Both the position numbers and the translations under genes were made by a program. From the NCBI RefSeq assembly GCF_018831085.1, contig NZ_JAGPNM010000001.1, forward strand, positions 744,001-808,000: 64,000 bases of DNA, written 5' to 3'. Within the stretch, counting starts at the first letter, position 1. Each line of letters starts with the position of its first letter. This stretch comes from Rheinheimera oceanensis (GTDB lineage Bacteria; Pseudomonadota; Gammaproteobacteria; Enterobacterales; Alteromonadaceae). Positions 51,332-59,860 of the stretch are shown in pieces. The notes beneath the pieces were generated by a model that made no database searches, had not been told where the DNA came from, and worked only from the letters and a program-made list of their open reading frames with translations.

Positions 51332-52906
51332 ATGCAACTGACATTACTGGACTGGACGGTATTTTTTGGCTACTTCGCCATACTGGCACTGGCGGGCTGG
51401 TATGTAAACCGGCGTAAGGCCGGTAACAGTAATGACTATTTTTTAGCAGCCAACAGCATGCCGGTATGGGTGGTAGCGGTGTCGGTGCTGGCTACTTCAC
51501 AATCGGCAGCTACCTTTCTTGGCGGCCCTGATATGGGTTTTCGTGGCAACTTAAGCTATATCGCCACGAATATTGGCGCCCTTATTGCTACCTATATCGT
51601 GATTAAGTTTTTACTGCCGCGTTATTACCAGCTTAAGGTAACCACGGTATATGAACTGCTGGAACAACGCTTTGGTGCCAGTGCCAAAGATCACGCCGGT
51701 AAAATGTATTTATTTGGCCGGGTGTTTGCCAGCGGCGCACGGCTTTATATGGCAGCCATAGCGGTGGCTATGTTGTTGTTTAACGATATTCAGGCCGGTA
51801 GTGTACTGACTGCCGTAGTATTACTGGCATTGATCGGCCTGGCCTGTACTGTTGCCGGGGGCATCCGCTCAGTTATTTATACCGATGCGCTGCAATGCGG
51901 CGTTTATGTGCTGGCCGCGCTGCTGGTGCTGGGTTATCTGTATCACAGCCTGGGACTGGATTTACCCATCCTGATACAGGCGCTTAGCTCACCGGTAGAG
52001 GGCGGGCCATCTAAATTATTGCTGTTTGACTGGCGTTTTGATGTCAGCTCAGCTGGTGTTTTCAATATGTGGTCAGCATTAACCGGTTTTATTTTGCTGA
52101 ATATTGCCGCTTTTGGCTTAGATCAGGATATGACGCAACGAGTGCTCACCTGTAAAGACAGCAAAGCCGGTGCCAGAGCACTGTTAAGCTCAGCACTGAT
52201 GGTGATCCCCATTATGCTGGTATTTATTCTGATTGGCTTTTTGTTATATATCTTTTATCAACGGCCAGATTTATACCAACCGGCGCAGGGTTTTGCCGAC
52301 AGCTTCGGCGGGGAAAAAGTCACGGTATTTATGTATTACGTATTAAATGAAATGCCATCCGGCCTGCGCGGCCTGGTAGTTGTTGGTGTAATAGCGGCGG
52401 CGTTATCTACTATTACCTCAGGCTTAAATTCTATGTCATCTGTGTTGGTAGCCGACATGTACAAACCCTGGCGGTTAAAGCACCACCCTGTTACCGATGA
52501 CCGGCATTTTGTCCGCGCCGGCCAGCTGGGTATGCTGTTTACCGCTATCACCCTGTCGGCCATGGCTATTTTGTGTTTTTACTGGCAGCAGTATTCGGAT
52601 ATGCCACTACTGGCGTTTGCCCTTAGCGTAATGGTGTTCTCATACAGCGGCTTACTGGGGGTATTTTTTACCGCCTTGTTTAGCAAACGCGGTAACCGTT
52701 ACTCTGTTAGTGCAGCACTGTTAAGCGGATTTTGCGTGACCCTGCTGCTACAACCTTATATTCTGCACCAACTTAGTCCGCAACTGGCTGCACTCGACTT
52801 AGGCTTTACCTGGCAGCTGTGTATCGGCACCCTGGTGGCAACATTAGTGTGTCTGGCCGGTAAACCAGCGGAAAAAAAAGGCGCTGCCATGGAGGGAGTT
52901 AACTAA
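51332..52906 (+). CDS. Sodium:solute symporter (SSS), probable MurNAc/GlcNAc importer
   Basis: 524 residues with about 13 membrane helices. SSS motifs: WYVNRRKAGNSNDYFLAANS, FLGGPDMGFRGNLSYIATN, AGGIRSVIYTDALQCGVYV, and GVIAAALSTITSGLNSMSSV, the sodium-site helix. It ends directly before the sugar kinase (zero spacing, with the kinase ribosome site inside its last codons). In Tannerella an SSS-type MurT imports MurNAc ahead of MurK and MurQ, and the same order is seen here. Confidence 0.87.
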   Translation: MQLTLLDWTVFFGYFAILALAGWYVNRRKAGNSNDYFLAANSMPVWVVAVSVLATSQSAATFLGGPDMGFRGNLSYIATNIGALIATYIVIKFLLPRYYQLKVTTVYELLEQRFGASAKDHAGKMYLFGRVFASGARLYMAAIAVAMLLFNDIQAGSVLTAVVLLALIGLACTVAGGIRSVIYTDALQCGVYVLAALLVLGYLYHSLGLDLPILIQALSSPVEGGPSKLLLFDWRFDVSSAGVFNMWSALTGFILLNIAAFGLDQDMTQRVLTCKDSKAGARALLSSALMVIPIMLVFILIGFLLYIFYQRPDLYQPAQGFADSFGGEKVTVFMYYVLNEMPSGLRGLVVVGVIAAALSTITSGLNSMSSVLVADMYKPWRLKHHPVTDDRHFVRAGQLGMLFTAITLSAMAILCFYWQQYSDMPLLAFALSVMVFSYSGLLGVFFTALFSKRGNRYSVSAALLSGFCVTLLLQPYILHQLSPQLAALDLGFTWQLCIGTLVATLVCLAGKPAEKKGAAMEGVN

Positions 52907-53797
52907 ATGTGGATTTTGGCAGTTGATGGTGGTGGCAGTAAAACGCTGGCCCGCCTGACTAATAGCAGCACCGGCCAACACTGGCAGCAACAGGCCGGTC
53001 CGGCCTCACTGACCAATGATTTTTCGCTGGCACTGAGTAACATTAATTTACTCAGTGCCAGCCTGTGCCAGCAAGCCGGTATCAGCAGCCAGCAAGTGGT
53101 GGCCGTAATGGGTCTGGCTGGTGCGGGTAACCCACAGCAGCATCAGCAGGCTTGCCAGCAACTGGCCCGGCACTATGCCCGTTTTTTACTGACCACCGAT
53201 GCCAAAACCTCTCTTTATGGCGCTAATCTGGGCCAGCCGGTACTGGTAGTTGCACTGGGTACCGGTTCAGTTGCTATGCGCCTTCTCGCCGATGGCGCTG
53301 AACAACAGGTTGGCGGTTGGGGCTTTAATATTGGCGATGAAGGCGGTGGCGCCTGGTTAGGTAAACAGACAGTACGCGAACTGCTATGGCAGGTAGACAG
53401 CCTGGCCGGGGTACAAAGCCCACTGCTGCAGGCCGTGGCACAACAAATCGGTGACGACGCGGCTGTGTTACTACCCTGGCTGAAAACCGCCAGCCCAAAC
53501 GATTACGCTGCTCTGGCACCATTAGTGTTTAATTATGCCGGGCACTGCACAGTGGCCGATAAATTGTTACAACGCCACAGCGCAGCGGTACACCAATTGC
53601 TATATAGCGCCCGTGAGCAATTTGAGCTGCCGGTAGTCTTATTAGGCGGCCTGGCGGATATTACCGCCCCGCTTTTAAATACAGAATGCCGCGCTTTGCT
53701 GCAACCGCCTCGCGGTAGCGCACTGGATGGCGCTTTTATTCTTGCAACACAACTGACAAACTCTTTACCCCTTTCAGGAAACGGCAATGACAAATAA
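52907..53797 (+). CDS. BadF-type amino-sugar kinase (MurK-like)
   Basis: 296 residues. ASKHA motifs are complete: ILAVDGGGSKTLARLT at residues 3-18, the VALGTGSVAMRL loop, and GGWGFNIGDEGGGAWLG with the acidic residues. It phosphorylates MurNAc or GlcNAc with ATP. As no PTS importer is encoded, a kinase is needed to make MurNAc-6-phosphate for MurQ. ATG 52907 follows GGAGGGAG; the gene overlaps murQ by 11 bases. Confidence 0.88.
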   Translation: MWILAVDGGGSKTLARLTNSSTGQHWQQQAGPASLTNDFSLALSNINLLSASLCQQAGISSQQVVAVMGLAGAGNPQQHQQACQQLARHYARFLLTTDAKTSLYGANLGQPVLVVALGTGSVAMRLLADGAEQQVGGWGFNIGDEGGGAWLGKQTVRELLWQVDSLAGVQSPLLQAVAQQIGDDAAVLLPWLKTASPNDYAALAPLVFNYAGHCTVADKLLQRHSAAVHQLLYSAREQFELPVVLLGGLADITAPLLNTECRALLQPPRGSALDGAFILATQLTNSLPLSGNGNDK

Positions 53798-54722
53798 CCA
53801 ACAGGACTCTTTACTACAACAACTGGATGCCATGAGCTCAGAGGCACGCAATCCCGATAGTTGGGATATCGATTTGTTGTCGAGCCTGGAGATCGTAAAA
53901 CGCATTAACGCTGAAGATCAAACCGTGGCACAAAGCATTACCAGCTGCCTCGGACAGGTGGCAGCAGTGGCTGATCGCATAGTAGAAGCCTTTGATGCCG
54001 GTGGCCGCCTGGTGTACCTGGGTGCGGGCACCAGTGGCCGGTTGGGTATTCTTGATGCCGTAGAATGCCCGCCTACTTACAGTGTACCTTCAACTCAGGT
54101 AATCGCGTTAATTGCCGGTGGTAACGGCGCCGTATACAAAGCGGTAGAAGGAGCCGAAGACAACCCACAACTGGCCGTAGAAGATTTACAAAGCATAAAC
54201 CTGCAGCCCAGGGATATTCTGATTGGCATTGCCGCCAGTGGCCGCACACCTTATGTGCTGGGTGGCCTGGCCTATGCCCGCAGTATCGGCTGTTTTACCG
54301 CCGCCATCAGCTGTAACGCCAATGCACCGGTGCTAAGCGCAGCCGATATCGGCATTGCTGCTGTGGTCGGGCCGGAAGTGGTTACCGGTTCTACCCGGAT
54401 GAAAGCCGGTACGGCACAAAAGCTGATTTTAAATATGCTCACCACAACAGCCATGATCCGCAGCGGTAAGGTGTATCAGAACCTGATGGTAGATTTGCAC
54501 GCCAGTAACGAAAAACTGGTGGCACGCGCAGTACGCATTGTTATGCAGGCCACCGATTGCACACCAGAAACCGCACGCGAAGCGTTAAAAGCCGCTGATA
54601 TGAGCGCTAAACTGGCTATTTTGCATATTCTCAGCGGCCAGAGCATTGAGCACTGCCGCCGGCAATTGCAGCAACAACATGGCTTTATCCGTAAGGTATT
54701 ACAGCAAGGCACCCCCGAATGA
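53787..54722 (+). CDS. murQ: N-acetylmuramic acid 6-phosphate etherase
   Basis: 311 residues. MurQ removes D-lactate from MurNAc-6-phosphate to give GlcNAc-6-phosphate. The SIS fold carries the diagnostic GAGTSGRLGILDAVECPPTY with the catalytic Glu, then VEGAEDNPQLAVEDL with the second Glu, and EVVTGSTRMKAGTAQKLILN. Length matches E. coli MurQ (298). It overlaps the kinase by 11 bases and namZ by four (ATGA), giving tight coupling. Confidence 0.96.
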   Translation: MTNNQQDSLLQQLDAMSSEARNPDSWDIDLLSSLEIVKRINAEDQTVAQSITSCLGQVAAVADRIVEAFDAGGRLVYLGAGTSGRLGILDAVECPPTYSVPSTQVIALIAGGNGAVYKAVEGAEDNPQLAVEDLQSINLQPRDILIGIAASGRTPYVLGGLAYARSIGCFTAAISCNANAPVLSAADIGIAAVVGPEVVTGSTRMKAGTAQKLILNMLTTTAMIRSGKVYQNLMVDLHASNEKLVARAVRIVMQATDCTPETAREALKAADMSAKLAILHILSGQSIEHCRRQLQQQHGFIRKVLQQGTPE

Positions 54723-55900
54723 AACCGTTACTGTTACTGCTGCTAGGTTGCTGTTTGCTGGCCTGCCAGCCGGATACAGAACGCCCCGGCACGCAGCCGG
54801 CAAAAGCTGAACTGCAAACCGGAGCTGAGCAATTGCAACAGTACCTGCCGCTACTGCAAGGTAAACGCGTTGGCGTGTTGGTAAACCAAACGTCGCTGGT
54901 TGGCGGGCAGCATCTGGTTGATGTACTGCTGGCCAATAAGGTGAATGTTGTCAGTATTTTTGCGCCTGAGCATGGCTTTCGCGGTGATTATGACGCTGGC
55001 GCCAGTGTAAAAAACAGCACAGACAGCAAAACCGGTTTACCGCTGCTGTCGTTGTACGGTGCCAGCAAAAAGCCGTCAGCAGAGCAAATGCAGCAACTGG
55101 ATATCGTTATTTTTGATATTCAGGATGTTGGTGTGCGTTACTACACCTATATCAGCTCTATGCACTATATGATGGCAGCCGCAGCCGAGTATAACGTAGC
55201 CATGCTGGTGCTGGACCGGCCCAACCCGAATGGCGCCTATATAGACGGCCCGGTGCTGGATCCCGCCTTTCAGTCTTTTGTTGGCATGCACCCTATTCCG
55301 CTGCTGCACGGTATGACAGTGGCTGAGTTGGCACAAATGATTAAAGGCGAACGCTGGATTACTAACGCCGACAAACTACAACTGCATGTAGTGCCACTGC
55401 GCGGTTATCAGCGTAGCCAGCCTTATTCGTTGCCGGTAAAACCCAGCCCGAACCTGCCCAATGATCAGGCCATAGCGTTGTATCCGTCGCTGGGCTTTTT
55501 TGAAGCCACACCACTAAGTGTGGGCCGCGGCACGGAATTTCCGTTTCAGGTGATTGGCTACGACAAATTTGGCCCGGCTGGCTTTCAGTTTATGCCGGTA
55601 TCCACTCCAGGTGCTGCGTTAACACCACCGTTAATGGACAAACTGCTGCAGGGCGAAGATTTGCGTCAGGTACAAGCACAGGGGCTGAATTTACAGTATT
55701 TGTTACAATGGCATGCTCTATTTAAGCAGCACAACGAGGTGTTTTTTACCTCTGCCAACTTTATGGACAAACTGGCGGGCACCGATCAGTTAAGGCTGCA
55801 AATTGAACAGGGGCAAACCGAACAGCAAATCCGTGCCAGCTGGCAAAGCGCACTGCAGCAGTTTAAACAACGACGCCAGCCTTACCTGCTGTACCCATAA
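54719..55900 (+). CDS. namZ: exo-beta-N-acetylmuramidase NamZ (DUF1343, GH171), lipoprotein
   Basis: 393 residues. Lipobox LLAC at Cys17. DUF1343 signatures: GKRVGVLVNQTSLVGGQHLV, FAPEHGFRGDYDAGA, VIFDIQDVGVRYYTYISSMH, LVLDRPNPNGAYIDGPVLDP and LGFFEATPLSVGRGTEFPFQ. NamZ cleaves terminal MurNAc from peptidoglycan chains, complementing NagZ. It is last in the symporter-kinase-murQ unit and supplies MurNAc outside the cytoplasm for the symporter. Confidence 0.94.
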   Translation: MKPLLLLLLGCCLLACQPDTERPGTQPAKAELQTGAEQLQQYLPLLQGKRVGVLVNQTSLVGGQHLVDVLLANKVNVVSIFAPEHGFRGDYDAGASVKNSTDSKTGLPLLSLYGASKKPSAEQMQQLDIVIFDIQDVGVRYYTYISSMHYMMAAAAEYNVAMLVLDRPNPNGAYIDGPVLDPAFQSFVGMHPIPLLHGMTVAELAQMIKGERWITNADKLQLHVVPLRGYQRSQPYSLPVKPSPNLPNDQAIALYPSLGFFEATPLSVGRGTEFPFQVIGYDKFGPAGFQFMPVSTPGAALTPPLMDKLLQGEDLRQVQAQGLNLQYLLQWHALFKQHNEVFFTSANFMDKLAGTDQLRLQIEQGQTEQQIRASWQSALQQFKQRRQPYLLYP

Positions 55901-55902
55901 GC

Positions 55903-56640
55903 CTAATGCAGGTAGCGTAATAGTGCTTGTTGCACCGCACCGCTTTGCTGTTGCTGCAAAATAAACTGGTTAAGTGCCGGTAATAACGGCTGCCATTTAG
56001 GGTGCAGGCATAAACTGATACTGGCTTTGGCAACCCCCTGCTCCAACGGATACAGCGTGGCTTGCTGCAACTGCTGCTGCATTAGCCAGCGCGCAATGAT
56101 GTCGTTCATGTAGGCCAAATCACAACGTTCATTCAGCAACATTTTCAGCTGTGCCTCCTGGCTGGAGGCATCGACCCTGATAAAACCCTGCTGGCTGAAA
56201 TACGGCTCAAGCTCAGGGTATATATAATGCTCGCGGGTACAGATCCGTAATTGACGCGCCGTGGTTAAATCCATTACCGCATCTTCTGGCCTTAAACTAA
56301 ACAGGTAGTCGTTGTAACTGAGTACCGGATCTGAAAATATCAATGCGTCTGGCTGGCTTAGCCAGGCAGGGTTAATAAACATTGCGTCGATATCACCCTG
56401 ATATAACGCCTGCTCGGCGCGCAGCGGGTTATTAAAAACGTAGCGGCTGCTTATTTTCTGCTGGCGGAAAAACGGCTCAAACAACTCAGGCAAAATACCG
56501 CTTACCTGTTCTGAGCGCCCGTTAAGATAAATAAAAGGCGGAAACTGAGGATGGTGAATAATCAGTTGGCCTGTCTTTGGCTGTGCTATTGCCCCTTCTA
56601 TGCTTAATACTGCCAATAGTAATAACAGCCCAAACTTCAT
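55903..56640 (-). CDS. Periplasmic solute-binding protein, SBP_bac_3 type
   Basis: 245 residues with a signal peptide (residues 1-19, ending AIAQ). The fold is that of family 3 binding proteins: IIHHPQFPPFIYLNGRSEQ, GILPELFEPFFRQ, LYQGDIDAMFINPAWL and MLLNERCDLAYMND. No ABC permease or ATPase is nearby, so it may be a sensor-like orphan or an amino-acid binding protein serving a distant system. It starts three bases after nlpE, with the ribosome site inside nlpE. Confidence 0.78.
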   Translation of the reverse strand: MKFGLLLLLAVLSIEGAIAQPKTGQLIIHHPQFPPFIYLNGRSEQVSGILPELFEPFFRQQKISSRYVFNNPLRAEQALYQGDIDAMFINPAWLSQPDALIFSDPVLSYNDYLFSLRPEDAVMDLTTARQLRICTREHYIYPELEPYFSQQGFIRVDASSQEAQLKMLLNERCDLAYMNDIIARWLMQQQLQQATLYPLEQGVAKASISLCLHPKWQPLLPALNQFILQQQQSGAVQQALLRYLH

Positions 56641-56643
56641 GCT

Positions 56644-57117
56644 TTACTCCGTTAGTTTCTGCAAGCGATAGCGTGCAGCTAAATCCCCCTCAATACGTTT
56701 TCCTTGCTTATCAAGCATAAATAACTGATTTTCCGCAACAAAAAACTGTACAGGTTGCTCCGCTTCCAACAACACCGTGCTACCAATATCACTCCAGTTA
56801 AACACACCCTGCTCCGTAAATACCCTGGCAGATTTACCTACATACACCTGTTCCAGCTGATAACTGCCATCGGCATTTAACGTTACCGTGGTATTAATGG
56901 CCTCGCAGTCGGCACAGGGCAACATGCCCTGATAAGTACCCACCCAATCCAGGCTGGTACGCGCATTGTGTGTAATATCAGCCTGTGGCGTAACACTGTG
57001 CGGCGGAGCATTGTTTACGCTTTGTTTAGCTGTGTTGTCACAACCGGCAGCCAGCATTATTGCGGCAGTTACAGCCAAACCTTTAGCTAAATTTTTCGTC
57101 AAACTCTGCTTTAACAT
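56644..57117 (-). CDS. nlpE: NlpE-like envelope-stress/copper lipoprotein
   Basis: 157 residues. Lipobox LAAGC (about Cys26). The NlpE N-terminal domain is identified by YQGMLPCADCEAINTTVTLN with its CxxC, and TLNADGSYQLEQVYVGK. In E. coli NlpE triggers the Cpx response on surface contact or copper stress; only the N-terminal domain is present here. AGGAAC precedes ATG 57117. It forms a pair with the orphan binding protein. Confidence 0.87.
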   Translation of the reverse strand: MLKQSLTKNLAKGLAVTAAIMLAAGCDNTAKQSVNNAPPHSVTPQADITHNARTSLDWVGTYQGMLPCADCEAINTTVTLNADGSYQLEQVYVGKSARVFTEQGVFNWSDIGSTVLLEAEQPVQFFVAENQLFMLDKQGKRIEGDLAARYRLQKLTE

Positions 57118-57359
57118 TATAAGTTCCTAATGTGTCGGGCAATGTTGACAGCCAGCATATAACTTAGCTAATCAACAGCGCTTTACCAGTACTAAAAGGT
57201 GATATTGCACTGCCGGGGCTGTATAGCGGCTGAATAATCAATATAAAAGAGATATGCATCATCATGTTATTGTTAGAGGCCAACAATAAAAATATATGGC
57301 TTGCTCACTGCATAATAAAACAATGAGCAAGCCGGGCCGGTGGTTAAATAACTAATGGC
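57118..57359. other. Intergenic region between pirin and nlpE genes
   Basis: This 242-base region contains the pirin terminator (57298-57333) and a second inverted repeat TTATTGTT/AACAATAA at 57267-57289. The remainder is AT-rich and presumably holds the nlpE promoter. I see no gene in it. Confidence 0.5.
57285..57333 (-). terminator. Rho-independent terminator of the pirin gene
   Basis: A 10-base stem GGCTTGCTCA (57298-57307) / TGAGCAAGCC (57324-57333) with a 16-base loop is followed on the minus strand by ATATATTTTTATTG. Confidence 0.75.
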
Positions 57360-58049
57360 TTAAGGCAGGTCAAAAATCAGTGCCTTGGCAGCGCTGGTGG
57401 CAGTAAGTTGCAATGCAATTTGCTCACTGATCTTAATACCATCACCACGCTGCAGTTTATGCCCGGCAATGTCCAGCTCACCGGAGATCAGGTGAATATA
57501 CACTTTACGGCCGGGCGCTATATCCAGTTGTTGTTTTGCCGCTGTTGGCAAAATCAGCTGATACAGCTGTGCATCCTGCAGCACGGTTAAACTGCCTTCA
57601 CGACCGTCCGGCGATAATATCAGCGTTAAACCCGGCTTTTGGCCAAAGTCTTTTTGCTGATAACCCGGCTCACCGCCAAACTGATTTGGTTGCAGCCATA
57701 TTTGCAAAAAGGTTAGCTCGTCGTGCTTACTGGCATTAAACTCGCTGTGGTAAATACCTTTACCGGCGCTCATCAACTGGAACTCGCCGGCTGGCAGTAC
57801 CTCGGTATTACCTGCCGAATCTTTATGCGCAATCTGGCCCGACAGCACCAGGCTTAAAATCTCCATATCTTTATGGCCATGAGTGTCAAACCCGGCACCG
57901 GGCGCCACTCTGTCGTCATTAATTACCCTTAACGCTGAAAACCCCATCTGCGCCGGATCATAATAACTGCCAAACGAAAACGTATGCTGGCTTTGCAACC
58001 AGCCAAAATCGGCTTTACCGCGATCAGCTGCGTAACGTATCTCAAACAT
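57360..58049 (-). CDS. Pirin-family protein (YhaK-like, bicupin)
   Basis: 229 residues, standard pirin length. The metal-binding residues are in FDTHGHKDMEILSLVLSG (two His) and MSAGKGIYHSEFNAS (His and Glu). FSFGSYYDPAQMGFSALRVI is the typical N-terminal segment. Bacterial pirins are Fe-binding and some show quercetinase activity; YhaK responds to redox stress. It diverges from the FMN reductase gene with 177 bases between. Confidence 0.9.
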   Translation of the reverse strand: MFEIRYAADRGKADFGWLQSQHTFSFGSYYDPAQMGFSALRVINDDRVAPGAGFDTHGHKDMEILSLVLSGQIAHKDSAGNTEVLPAGEFQLMSAGKGIYHSEFNASKHDELTFLQIWLQPNQFGGEPGYQQKDFGQKPGLTLILSPDGREGSLTVLQDAQLYQLILPTAAKQQLDIAPGRKVYIHLISGELDIAGHKLQRGDGIKISEQIALQLTATSAAKALIFDLP

Positions 58050-58133
58050 TGTCTTTCTCCCGCTCAGGTCTTAAGTTGGGTGTAGCTTATAGTTGCTTCT
58101 CAGGCGACAAAAGCGGAATAATTTGGGTTCAAT

Positions 58134-58150
58134 GTTCAGTTTTTTTGAAC
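58134..58150. promoter_or_regulatory. Small inverted repeat in the pirin/FMN reductase promoter
   Basis: GTTCA (58134-58138) / TGAAC (58146-58150) around a T run, between divergent pirin and FMN reductase genes. It fits a LysR-type half-site pair, but no regulator gene is adjacent. Confidence 0.3.
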
Positions 58151-58226
58151 TAAAGCCCGTCAATGCCACCATAAGCTACAATGGTCCTGAGCGACACAAC
58201 TACAACACCTACTTACGGAGCTGATT

Positions 58227-58772
58227 ATGAGTATTAATGTACTGGCCATTTGCGGCAGTTTACGGGCGAAATCCACTAACCGCGGGCTGCTGCGTTATGC
58301 CCAGGCGCATGCGCCTGATGGTATGCAAATTCATCTGGCTGATCTGCAGGAGGTACCGTTTTACAATGCCGATCTGGCCGAAAAACCCGCCGCAGTAAAG
58401 CAGCTGTTAAAACAAATTGGCGAAGCCGATGCCTTATTGTTTGGCTGCCCTGAATATAACTACTCGCTGGCACCGGCGCTGAAAAACGCCATTGACTGGG
58501 CCTCGCGTGAGCCGGACAACCAGCTGTTAACCGGCAAACCTGTCGCCATCATGGGCGCTGGCGGTGGCATGGGCACCAGCCGGGCGCAATACCATCTGCG
58601 TCAGGTATGCGTATATGTGAATTTGCACCCGCTAAACCAACCCGAAGTCTTTGCCAATGCCTTTACCGGCAGCTTTGACAACGATGGTAATCTGACCGAT
58701 GAAAAAATACAGGGTATGGTGCGCAAGCAACTGGACGCCCTGGTCAAATGGCAGCAACAACTGGCGCGTTAA
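58227..58772 (+). CDS. NADPH-dependent FMN reductase
   Basis: 181 residues of the flavodoxin-like fold: VLAICGSLRAKSTNRGLLR at the start (phosphate loop), DALLFGCPEYNYSLAPALKN and GKPVAIMGAGGGMGTSRAQY. These are signatures of the ChrR/YieF/azoreductase class that reduces FMN or quinones with NADPH. GGAG precedes ATG 58227. It diverges from pirin, consistent with a joint role in redox defence. Confidence 0.9.
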   Translation: MSINVLAICGSLRAKSTNRGLLRYAQAHAPDGMQIHLADLQEVPFYNADLAEKPAAVKQLLKQIGEADALLFGCPEYNYSLAPALKNAIDWASREPDNQLLTGKPVAIMGAGGGMGTSRAQYHLRQVCVYVNLHPLNQPEVFANAFTGSFDNDGNLTDEKIQGMVRKQLDALVKWQQQLAR

Positions 58773-58778
58773 CCCGCT

Positions 58779-58820
58779 CCGGCCCGGCTAAACTAAGCTA
58801 AGCACCGGGCCGGTTTTCTT
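58779..58820 (+). terminator. Rho-independent terminator after the FMN reductase
   Basis: The 9-base stem CCGGCCCGG (58779-58787) / CCGGGCCGG (58805-58813), with a 17-base loop, is followed by TTTTCTTCT. Confidence 0.78.
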
Positions 58821-58903
58821 CTGTGCTTTATTTTCAGCTGTAGGTTGTTTGGTGGCTTTGGGCTAAAATAAGCTACCTTCAACTCACTGCCTGCTTTGCC
58901 GTT

Positions 58904-59833
58904 ATGAAACTTCTTGCGCTGTTGTTATTTATTTTAAGTTGCTCTGTTTTTGCCAAACTGCCCAAAGTCAGCTCGGGCAGTATTGAACGGCTGGAAAACT
59001 ATCATTCTGAGTTTGTACCACCACGTCATATCGATATCTGGCTGCCAGAAGGCTACAACGGTAAGAAAAAGTACGCCGTAGTGTATATGCATGACGGCCA
59101 GATGCTGTTTGACGGCAGCAACAGCTGGAACCAGCAGGAATGGCGGGTAGATGAAACCGCTGCCAGGCTGATGGCAGAAGGTAAAACCCGGCCTTTTATT
59201 GTGGTAGGTATTTTTAACGCCGGGCCGCACCGGCACAGCGAGTACTTTCCGCAGCAACCCTTTATGGCCTTAACGGCCGGGCAACAGCAGGCGTTGTATC
59301 AACCTGATGCAGCACAACAGGCCTCACTGTTTAGCCAGCCGGTGTATTCAGATAACTACCTTAAGTTTTTGGTACAGGAGCTCAAACCCTATATCGACAG
59401 CCGTTATGCCGTGCATACCGATGCCGCCAATACTTTTATTATGGGTTCCAGCATGGGCGGGTTAATTTCATTGTATGCCATCAGCGAATACCCACAGGTA
59501 TTTGGCGGTGCGGCTTGTTTATCTACCCATTGGCCCGGCAGCTTTGAACAACACAACAACCCGGTACCGGCACAGTTTTTTGCCTATATGCGCAATAAAT
59601 TGCCTGAAGCCGGTAAGCACAAACTGTATTTTGACTATGGCACCGCCACGCTCGACGCCTGGTACCCACCGCTGCAGGCGCAGGCCGATGCCATTATTGC
59701 CAGCAAAGGTTACGACGATACCAACTGGCAAACCCTGCGCTTTGACGGTGCCGAACACAGCGAGAATGCCTGGGCAGAGCGTTTACATCTGCCACTGACC
59801 TTTTTGCTGGGTCACGCCACTGCGGCTAAATAA
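58904..59833 (+). CDS. Exported alpha/beta-hydrolase esterase (esterase D/Fes-like)
   Basis: 309 residues with a signal peptide (residues 1-18, ending VFA). The putative-esterase fold is visible: HIDIWLPEGYNGKKKYAVVY, MHDGQMLFDGSNSW, FIVVGIFNAGPHRHSEYFP and the nucleophile elbow FIMGSSMGGLISLYA (G-S-S-M-G). The C-terminal FDGAEHSENAW supplies the His. Such enzymes include feruloyl and acetyl esterases that remove acyl groups from xylan, which would fit this genome; the true ester is unknown. Confidence 0.85.
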   Translation: MKLLALLLFILSCSVFAKLPKVSSGSIERLENYHSEFVPPRHIDIWLPEGYNGKKKYAVVYMHDGQMLFDGSNSWNQQEWRVDETAARLMAEGKTRPFIVVGIFNAGPHRHSEYFPQQPFMALTAGQQQALYQPDAAQQASLFSQPVYSDNYLKFLVQELKPYIDSRYAVHTDAANTFIMGSSMGGLISLYAISEYPQVFGGAACLSTHWPGSFEQHNNPVPAQFFAYMRNKLPEAGKHKLYFDYGTATLDAWYPPLQAQADAIIASKGYDDTNWQTLRFDGAEHSENAWAERLHLPLTFLLGHATAAK

Positions 59834-59860
59834 TTCTGCGGCGTTTAGCAGCAAGGCAGC

